Assembly: GCA_009760855.2 (NCBI GenBank)
Contig: WPIO01000108.1
Span: 910,001-974,000 of the forward strand
Reading direction: 5' to 3'
Length of the DNA stretch: 64,000 nucleotides
Source of the DNA: Cristatella mucedo
Taxonomy: Eukaryota > Bryozoa > Phylactolaemata > Cristatellidae
A program made the position numbers and the translations under genes. Numbering within the stretch: position 1 is the first letter of the stretch; every line of letters starts with the position of its first letter. The notes under the pieces were generated by a model, which saw only the letters and a list, made by a program, of their open reading frames with translations, was not told the DNA's origin and did not search any database. Shown in pieces: positions 58,012 through 64,000 of this stretch.

Positions 58012-58850
58012 TAGATAGATAGATATATTCTATATATATGATATATATTTATATTATACGGTGCATGTTATATTTTATATTAATATATAAATATATATAT
58101 ATATTAACTATTATGTATATTATACTATATTACGCGATATACGGTAGTTTATTACCGAGGCTGCGATAACATGGTTTTTGGCACCCTGAGACGAGCCGGC
58201 AGTTGGAATTCGTGACTCGGGGCTCCGGCGTTGTACAGCTGATCTGAGCTCCAAGCCGAGGGGAGCCGCCGGTGAACGCCGCCTGTAACCTTCTGCTGCT
58301 GTAAAATAGACTTCTCTTCAGCATAGATACGGACTCGCTGTTTTATTAAGGTACGGAGGCGCTCTTCGTCACCGCGGCGTCCTGCTGCTGCCGGCGTACC
58401 TGCGAGCAGCTGCGAGTAGCTGGCCGCACTGCAAGGTTCAGGCGCCGCCGCTATTCGTCGCGAGTTGACGACGGTGACTGGCGCAGCTACGTGCGTTGTG
58501 TTTGCGGCCTAGTTCTGACCGGACGTAGAAGGCGAACAGTGAACCTTTCGAACACATTCGGCACTTCCGGTGGATCGCTCGCGCGTCACCGTAGCGAATC
58601 TCATTTGCATAGACATAGAAAGATGGCTCAGCCGAATGCAAAGCCAGGAGAGCGATATACCGAAACTGCCACTAAGGCTAAATCCTACCTGGTAGCGGGA
58701 TGACACTGCTGCTGTCGGTGATACCGTCCGCGTAGTGGCTCGAAATGACCCGACGTCGATAAACTCCACGAACTCGGTTTGTCCGTTCCTCAAAAGGACG
58801 GCTAAGATCAACGGCGGCCACATCGCGAACGGCGACTTTCGTGCTACCAT
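43627..58850 (-). CDS. Gene A: secreted PAN1-(PAN2-PAN3)x2-C-type lectin protein, 8 exons, 608 aa
   Basis: Exons (minus strand): 58689-58850, 57086-57224, 52337-52627, 50713-50982, 50256-50546, 48687-48956, 46082-46240 and 43627-43871. The sum is 1827 nt, a single open frame ending in TGA. Layout: signal peptide plus Ser/Thr segment 1-54; PAN1 about 55-100; PAN2a to 197; PAN3a to 287; PAN2b to 384; PAN3b to 474; CTLD to about 605. The second PAN2-PAN3 pair comes from a tandem duplication of about 2 kb. All junctions after exon 1 are phase 1 with GT-AG sites. The CTLD has EPN, with WNN replacing WND. The protein is expected to be extracellular; its ligand is unknown. The largest intron (52628-57085) carries a trace of another PAN pair. 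Confidence 0.82.
43872..46081 (-). other. Gene A intron between CTLD exons, containing a LINE
   Basis: 44050-44400 aligns loosely with 2600-2860 and 22660-22860 in the same intron of genes C and B. The rest is mostly the LINE at 44570-45735. No exon was recognised. Confidence 0.65.
44570..45735 (+). mobile_element. CR1/L2-like LINE, family 1, decayed
   Basis: Begins at FYADDTQLYL (active-site word with YADD) and continues through SARLGVMFHSDLSLDNH-like and LDFCNSLLAGLPACAI-like words with many stops, ending in the family tail and ATT repeat near 45735. There is a short internal duplication at 45420-45475 (atttattaagaagttgaaaa twice). Confidence 0.86.
46082..46240 (-). CDS. Gene A exon 7: CTLD N-terminal half
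   Basis: 159 nt, phase 1-1, acceptor CATCATAG, consensus donor GTAAGT. Encodes QTGCVSSYYFTTTAMMQPQA, EAFCKSGYGANLVRVDSQDE and FLVAILSGHS. Confidence 0.88.
46241..48686 (-). other. Gene A intron PAN3b-CTLD
   Basis: 46490-46760 shows the unoccupied state of the gene C LINE insertion site. 47580-48660 is duplicated at 53930-54900. 48424-48477 is an AAGGTAAGGAAGG-type repeat in a purine-rich tract. No exon was recognised. Confidence 0.65.
48424..48477. repeat. 12-bp GGAAGGTAAGGA repeat
   Basis: About four units in the purine-rich stretch downstream of PAN3b. The same intron position is purine-rich in gene B (25930-26200) and in the vestigial unit (54610-54840). Confidence 0.9.
48687..48956 (-). 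CDS. Gene A exon 6: PAN3b module
   Basis: 270 nt, phase 1-1, acceptor GATTCAG, donor GTACGT. Encodes VDGEYRQIPGLYVRALAGSN, LDPRRCQQLCEQQQQ, SCQLFSHNVALSLCSVYV and NWTSYYKIGN. Confidence 0.86.
49124..50090 (+). mobile_element. CR1/L2-like LINE, family 1, inside the tandem unit (copy 1)
   Basis: Frames read SASISPVESARNLGVLLQSD, TSRLDFCNSLLAGLPACAIR, VSRERGGRQITPLL and NRAFSSYTPEAWNSLPTF. It ends in an AGT repeat. It shares diagnostic differences such as RERGGRQITP with the copy at 51150-52175. Confidence 0.9.
50256..50546 (-). CDS. Gene A exon 5: PAN2b module
   Basis: 291 nt, phase 1-1, acceptor GCTGCAG, donor GTCAGT. Encodes SNQYRFVQGALGAAPSIDGS, RNYTLRPWAATASFCRIFC, ESLLDSCYAFQFHNETATC and SLAYLIRP. 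Confidence 0.86.
50713..50982 (-). CDS. Gene A exon 4: PAN3a module
   Basis: 270 nt, phase 1-1, acceptor GATTCAG, donor GTACGT. Differs from PAN3b by only a few residues (for example VMDPRRC for VLDPRRC, and LCTVYVAMAAP). The near identity indicates a recent duplication or gene conversion. Confidence 0.86.
51150..52175 (+). mobile_element. CR1/L2-like LINE, family 1, inside the tandem unit (copy 2)
   Basis: Co-duplicated partner of 49124-50090. It carries an extra run of ctgacccc/cagtctgacccc words at 51918-51985 and ends in an AGT repeat. Confidence 0.9.
52337..52627 (-). CDS. Gene A exon 3: PAN2a module
   Basis: 291 nt, phase 1-1, acceptor GTTGCAG, donor GTCAGT. Encodes SNQYRFVQGVLGAVPATDGS, RNYTLGPWVVTASVCLIFC, ESLLDSCYAFQFNDETATC and SLAYLIRP. 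Confidence 0.86.
53240..53420 (+). mobile_element. LINE family-1 fragment
   Basis: Reads SVKIGSASTSPIASECNLCI then LQSDASLD, the decayed form of KIGSASISPVESARNLGV and QSDLSLD. Confidence 0.7.
53930..55150. repeat. Exon-less trace of another PAN2-PAN3 unit
   Basis: 53930-54900 aligns with 47580-48660 (sequence just 3' of PAN3b): agaaatgacagggaaatgct, cctgctgtcgggaaacac, the purine tract and a caccgagtctcgaaggt word. Directly after it, 54955-55020 aligns with sequence 5' of PAN2 exons (28590 and 52930: attcttttgagc, tatcggaaaa). Both flanks of a PAN3-PAN2 pair remain, but the exons between them are gone. Confidence 0.65.
55405..55868 (-). mobile_element. CR1/L2-like LINE, family 1, 3' end
   Basis: The minus-strand tail (complement of cacttgataaagcgccctca) extends back to the word equivalent to PAFRNPTVYKYPVQTSNPLE in a shifted frame. 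Confidence 0.85.
55930..56100 (+). mobile_element. tRNA-derived SINE, family S2
   Basis: gatgctcgcactccatgacg, B-box-like GTGGGTTCGAAGCC, cacgatagccgtttaggg and gagacagttaaataag, matching the order of the other two S2 copies. Confidence 0.6.
57086..57224 (-). CDS. Gene A exon 2: PAN1 module
   Basis: 139 nt, phase 0 to 1, acceptor TTCGCAG, donor GTACTG. Encodes VVCCGLCAASNWCTAVNYDA then AKTCQLVGNDSLILSADSSS. The cysteines align with genes B and C. Confidence 0.85.
57225..58688 (-). other. Gene A intron 1
   Basis: Contains AT-rich sequence at 57330-57390, a TA/GATA microsatellite (57943-58025) and TA-rich sequence to 58140. It is much longer than the intron of about 200 nt at this place in genes B and C, so it has been expanded by insertion. 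Confidence 0.6.
57943..58025. repeat. TA/GA/GATA microsatellite
   Basis: A TA run passes through GA into GATA repeats within intron 1 of gene A. Confidence 0.95.
58689..58850 (-). CDS. Gene A exon 1: signal peptide
   Basis: 54 codons, donor CAG|GTAGGA. Encodes MVARKSPFAMWPPLILAVLL then RNGQTEFVEF and a Ser/Thr segment ending VSSRYQ. Equal in length to the gene B and C exons but clearly more diverged. Confidence 0.82.
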
Positions 58851-58994
58851 CTCGTTGAGCGAAGCGTTTTGAGAAGAGCTCGAAAGCCCTCGAAACTTGA
58901 GGTCCGTGCCTAACCAGAAATATCATACAGCTATGGTTATGGTTTTGACGTTAGCACTGACTTTACCGGCAAATATAACATGGCTGTGTAGCTA

Positions 58995-59372
58995 AAAGTG
59001 ACTGCATTAATAATAAACATGTGTACAGTGCCCTTAGAGAACTGAATATCGTTCTAGGCACTTTAGAGATACTTTAAAGCAAGCGTGACCAAATGCTTAG
59101 TGGTAAGATTCACTTTCCATCCTGCATAACATTGTAAAATGTGATATGCACAGGGGTAAACATGTAGATATTGCAAGCAACAGCAGGCACAGTATTAGCA
59201 CGAATAAGTAGACAAAGGATGAATCATAAGGACCCACTAAGTGTCGTGATAAACAAGTGTGTGCTTATGCTTCTTTCAAATGTCTTCAGGTCTAAGGATG
59301 TCGTGACGTCAGTCAAGAGTGAGTTCCAGGCTTTGGGAGCAAACGAACTAAATGCACGGTCTCCGAAGGATT
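58995..59372 (-). mobile_element. CR1/L2-like LINE, family 1, 3' end
   Basis: The minus-strand tail (gtgcccttagagaactgaa complement) and UTR, ending abruptly at the family-2 LINE. Confidence 0.8.
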
Positions 59373-59375
59373 GTC

Positions 59376-60693
59376 ATGTGGCAACTATGTAGCAACTATG
59401 ACGGGAATGTCACTCCCCTACCTATATCCGATCTATCAGCTGCCTTTGACACCATTGATGAAGAAGTCCTACTTGAACGATCAAAAACAACGATCGGTCT
59501 GGCAGACGAGGCACTGGTGTCGTTTAAATTGTAGTGTTTGGTTGTGTTCAATCCGTGTCGTCAGGTCTCACACGCGAGACGGATCGCCTGTGGAGTCCTT
59601 CAAGGGTCTGTCCTCCGTCCCTTGCTGTTCTCCATTTTTACTCAACCTCTGGGAAAAGTGACTAAGGCCCATGGAATAGGATATCACGTTACTTTTATGT
59701 GATGTACTCTGCTGTATTTGTCATACGAATCCTCAGAATCTACAGCAGCAGCTGATAAACTGAATGCTTGCCTTGCCGACATTCGATCCTGAATTTCAGG
59801 AAAACTTCTTGAAACTAAATGACGATGCAACTGATCTGCTGCTCATTGGACACTCTAAGCGTGTGGCTAGGTTAAAAGGCTTTGCTCTTCTAATAGGCGA
59901 TGCTGCTGTGCAACCATCACCACGTGCTCGAAATGTATGTGTCGTTTTCGACAGCTGCCTAAATATTGAATGCTTCATTCAGAAGACTGCTTCTACAGCT
60001 AGCCATTACGTCCGATCCCTATCAAATATTAGAAGCTGTCTTCCACCGAGGCTTGAAAAAATGTAACTAGCTCCTTAGTTCTGTCTCAGCTTAACTATCG
60101 TAATTCCCTTATGGCTGGGATACCAAAAGCAACTAGGCCACTGAAGCTGGCTATAAATATGGCTGTTAGGCTAGTTTTCAAGTCCCAGAGGCTTGACCAA
60201 GTGTCTTCTTGCTGCAAGAGCCAGGATGGCTCCCGGTTGATTAATGGATACAGTGCGAAGTTCTTATACCCACCCACAAGGCCCCTCCCCGATGGCTTGG
60301 CTCCTTCGCAACTAGCTGAACTGCTGCACGAGTTTCAGCGTCCTCGTGCCCTCAGGTCCTGTATGGACAATACATTAGCTATTCCATTCCTCCGATAAAA
60401 GACAGTTGGCGGCAGAAGCTTTAGCTCTGCAGGTCCTAGACTGTGGATTTTGCTTCCACAATTCTTATGCAACGTCATCTAGTCTCGTGCTGCCTACTAT
60501 GACTGATCCTTTCCAGGGGTCCTGAGCTGTTACTTCCATGCTAATCACAAGCTTCAACAAATCAACAAGCTCAACTGCTCTCCTGACTCTACTATGCTTC
60601 CCAATTTCTCTTTTTTTCGTGAGACGAAGTCTGTTGGCTACCGAATGCGTACCGAAAGCAGCTTAGACCGTGAGTGCGCTATATAAAAATCTC
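59376..60693 (+). mobile_element. CR1/L2-like LINE, family 2, 3' half
   Basis: Broken frames read SDLSAAFDTIDEEVLLERSK, NFLKLNDDATDLLLIGHSKR, FALLIGDAAVQPSPRARNVC, STASHYVRSLSNIRSCLPPR and ATRPLKLAINMAVRLVFKSQ. The 3' end tgagtgcgctatataaaaatc and the word tctgttggctaccgaatgcg match the inverted copy near 28745-28800. Confidence 0.88.
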
Positions 60694-60744
60694 CTTTGTA
60701 GCATCCACATCCGGTCTTTGTGGCTTTGTGGAGTTACAGACGGA

Positions 60745-63222
60745 GATGCATTAAGTTTCTTTACATAGTCAGAGATCGAGAGAATACGCTGCCTTATTCC
60801 ACGGCTCTAAATAAAGCTGCTACAGGTTCAGTGGCCATTACAGTCACATTGCTAAAATCCGCTCAGTTGGGCGGCAACCTTAGGAGCTCTGGAGTTTTTC
60901 AACAGGCAATTAGACGAATAAGGCCATATGTTACGAGTTCTGAATAAAGGTCATTGAAGTAGTAGTAGGTAAGTGCATGAGTCAGTTTTGCTGTTGAAGC
61001 TGAAATAATTTTTCATGCAGCAGCCACACAGGACTTTTTTGGTTTATCTCCATCTAATAAGTTGTGAAAGCTCATACGTTTTCGGCTGTGTTAAGCAGCA
61101 CCTAATCAGTCAGAGGTATTACATTAGACTGCCAGTTTACAAAAAGGGTGAATGAAGCTCCCAACCTGCCAGACGGGAATAAAGACAAATTTTATTTGTT
61201 GTAACATTAGACTTGCTGACTAATGCCTATCCTTTTGCTGTACCAGATTATGAGTACAAGTTGAATTGTACCTTGGGAATAGTTTCGTGTATTACCATGT
61301 AGTTTACGAACACTGCTACGCATGAAGGTGGTAGTGTAGCCGTGCACAAATATTGCCATCAATATATGGGCTTTTGACACGTGCATACAGGTGCGTTAGT
61401 CTAGTGAGTCTGCATGTAAGTGACTGTTGATGCGCACGATGTCCACTCACCTGCACAGACGCAGTGCAGAGACATTAGCAGAATATAATTAAATACAGCT
61501 AGTGGCTGTAAAATTAGAGGCTCTGCTCCATAGAAATAAATTCGAACTACGCCTCAGACGGCCACTTGTCAGATCAACAGCAATTTTCATAATCTACAGG
61601 AGGGCATCCTGATCTCTGTTCCGAAGTTAATTTAGTATAAGTTAGGATATTGCCACCTTTATCCAACGAGTATTAGCGGAGTCAGGATGTTCAGTGAGAA
61701 CGTCAAGCAACGATGGCAGAGTAACACAAACAGCGGTAATCGTGAGTATTTGACTCGACACGTCAGCGACTCACAGATCGACATCTTCAGTCTATAATCT
61801 AATTTGTAATGTAATTTATAATATAGTTTATAATACATCTACAATGTAATTTGAAGGATCACAGTTTCCAATCAAGTTTTTTTAGAAGAAAGATAGCATA
61901 CCACTTTGAACTAACTAATCTCTTCAGTTGTCGCCTCGGTGGTGCTGGCTTTGATGATTTTAATTTCATGGCTGGCAGACGACGTGACGAACCGGGAGTC
62001 AGAACCGTTAAAATAAGGTATAAATAGAGCACGAACTATCGCTCGCAGCTCGTGTGCTAAATAATTCCCATATCCCCCATAACACCTTATTTATCAGGGG
62101 AACCAAGCATGCTCACAGCCGGAGAGACTTTCCTCTGTCTCTCTGGTGACGCGTTTCGAACGGCTCACAACGAAGCCCAACGAATTCGAGATTCTGATAT
62201 TCCCTGCCATATTCGATGGACTGAAACTAGGCGTATTCCTTTAATTCTGTCAGTGTCAAGGTCAGAGTGGACAACTCCTTTGATCTGCTCAAATTTGGTT
62301 AGGCGCAGACTTTAAAATCAGCCGAAGCTCAGCAGGGAATGTTTTTTCGGAACCCTGTAGTTTATCAGAGCGAGCAGCTGCTTCCTTCAGCGTTCCTCAA
62401 ATTCTCAATATCTCTCAGTGCCTAACTTGGTCGCGCCAATCAATAAATCCTTCTTACACTTCAATGATCATCAGTATAGTAAAAAGCGGTCGTCGACAAC
62501 TTCTGGCACCCAGCGTTACAAACTGCTACCACATCCGTTCTGAAAGGCAAGGTGCCTCAAGAACGGAGCGACTCACTAAAGTGCTCACACCGCTGCCCGG
62601 CAGCGACTGACGAAAGCACATCGCCTGGAGCTGTGCTCGTCCTTGCTGACGTGCGACGAATACTGGCGAAGCTGAAACTTTGTGAAGCTGCTAGAAACTT
62701 GCAGATGCACAGCTAGTATTTTGATGCTGATAACCGTAGCCAAGCATCGCAGCAATGGAGAGCGGTTCCGTACCTTAAGACGACCAGTTCATTTCCACTG
62801 CACAGAGGTCTACTCGACCGTCGGCTCACGGTTGCAGGCTTCCAGAACTCACCTGAACTCATCGGAGCGCCTAAGCATGATTGAGCGACTGCACTGAATA
62901 TTTTTAATGACATCAGCTTTTTTTATACCGCCTAGCTAGCCATCGACTGTTTCACACCCTGGGGATCTAGCGATTGTAGTTCCAGAAATGATAATCTTTC
63001 CAATATGGCGCACTGCCGTTTAAACATTAAAAGGAATCTGATAAGAGTGACCAGGGGGAGAAAAAAAACTCGGTGATTGTTTGCTAGGAATTAAGTAGGC
63101 GGCTGCTACTATAGCTGTCGTTACGAGACCGCTGGCACGTTCTCTCTGCTTTGTGCCCCACATCCGGGATATCGCACATCCCGGACATCGCATGGACGTT
63201 AGCCTTCTTGACTCTGTTAAGA
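60745..63222. repeat. Upstream block of gene A, duplicate of 12820-15330
   Basis: Collinear over about 2.5 kb with the gene C upstream block, with frequent small indels. It includes the two-stop version of the short frame (61248-61475). No protein frame is conserved elsewhere in it. Confidence 0.82.
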
Positions 63223-63224
63223 AT

Positions 63225-63797
63225 AAGATTAATGATAGTGCACTTGATAAAGCGCCCTCAGAGAAATCAACCTCTTTCTAGGCGCTTCACATTTGCTGCA
63301 ACGGGAAACGCTATTGAATGATTAGTAATCGCTTCGGGCTGCTGGGTCTCCCACGCCGGCGGCTGCCTTAGCTATGCCGGCGGCTAGTCACCTGCTTGTT
63401 AGTTATGATCGCCAGCAGCTGCTATCGCTTCGCCATAGTAGATCAAATGCATTCCTAGATATTAATGTTGTTGCTAAGATTCATGAACTATACATTAACA
63501 AAAGAAAAGAACCCGTAGCCACCGCTGTGGCCAGAACCACCAGCTCAGACGCCGCTCGTTGGGCTGGAACTAAGGGCTGAGTACCCGCTCGTTTGGTATT
63601 CCTAGCATTGTCTAGCTTGGTTAGTAAAATCATTCTTGAAAAACAAACAAAATGAATAACATGGTTCGGGGTGACATGCCCATGGTCAGCATGCAAATGA
63701 GGTTAGTGGCAGCATGCAGTGTCAGCACGCATAAGCACATGAAGGACGAATCACAGGGACCCACTAAATGCTGTCCTAAATAGGTGTGTTTTAAGTT
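63225..63797 (-). mobile_element. CR1/L2-like LINE, family 1, 3' UTR split by an insertion
   Basis: The UTR runs 63225-63332 and resumes at about 63620, continuing to 63797. In the copy at 36175-36850 the two parts are contiguous. Confidence 0.82.
63333..63619. mobile_element. Insertion of about 290 bp in a LINE UTR, flanked by TTAGTAA
   Basis: ttagtaa occurs on both sides (about 63330 and 63621) and once in the unoccupied type (atagtaagtaaaatc at 36280), as expected for a 7-bp target-site duplication. The insert has no clear terminal inverted repeats and no recognised coding sequence. Confidence 0.5.
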
Positions 63798-63799
63798 CG

Positions 63800-64000
63800 C
63801 CAAAGTAGGAGCCCGGAAGTGCTTGTCAACTGCTGCCCGATCCGACATCGAGAGTGCAAATGTCGTCGTGCGTCAAGCCAGGAGCGCGACTGCAGTGAAT
63901 ATTCATGACCTAGGCTCTTTTGAACCGCCTGGCCAGCCATCGAATTTTCCACGTCCGGCGGATTTAGTCAGTTTGTAGTTTCAGAAATGATTGTGTTGCC
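63800..64000. repeat. Partial third copy of the distal upstream block
   Basis: Words such as gccagccatcga and gtagtttcagaaatgatt align with 14975-15115 and 62860-63000. The window ends inside it. Confidence 0.65.

Overview
The window reads as animal nuclear DNA, most likely from an invertebrate. It has short exons with GT-AG introns, fragments of CR1/L2-type LINEs, tRNA-derived SINEs, long microsatellites and minisatellites, and no operon-like packing. Nothing fixes the species. The host genes that can be supported are secreted proteins made of PAN/Apple-like cysteine modules followed by a C-type lectin-like domain (CTLD). All of them lie on the minus strand.

The backbone is a tandem array of three paralogous genes. 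Gene A (58850 down to 43627, 8 exons) encodes 608 aa: signal peptide, PAN1, PAN2a, PAN3a, PAN2b, PAN3b, CTLD. Gene B (34757 down to 20806, 6 exons) encodes 420 aa: signal peptide, PAN1, PAN2, PAN3, CTLD. Gene C (8235 down past position 1) keeps the signal-peptide, PAN1, PAN3 and CTLD exons, but it lacks the PAN2 exon and has a 10-bp frame-breaking deletion in PAN3. Exon 1 ends in phase 0 and every later junction is phase 1, so modules can be gained, lost or skipped without breaking the frame. In genes A and B the predicted exons join into one uninterrupted reading frame, which strongly supports the models.

The paralogy extends beyond the exons. The 3' flanks match (19846-20470 and 42590-43400), introns align piecewise, and the 5' flanks match (8236-8800 and 34758-35345). 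A 2.5-kb upstream block is shared by genes C and A (12820-15330 and 60745-63222) and partly by gene B (35820-36170). The array therefore arose by duplication of blocks of about 22-26 kb, later disrupted by transposons. Within gene A a further tandem duplication of about 2 kb, carrying an already inserted LINE, doubled the PAN2-PAN3 pair. An exon-less trace of one more unit lies at 53930-55150.

The rest is repeat sequence: at least a dozen 3' ends of one CR1/L2-like LINE family, two copies of a second LINE family, two SINE families, an unclassified dispersed repeat near 10.7, 16.1, 38.0 and 40.5 kb, a motif cluster at 9.3-10.4 kb, and 23-bp and 48-bp minisatellites. Expected biology, by inference only: extracellular carbohydrate binding in immunity, mucus or cell recognition, diversified by copy number and module number.
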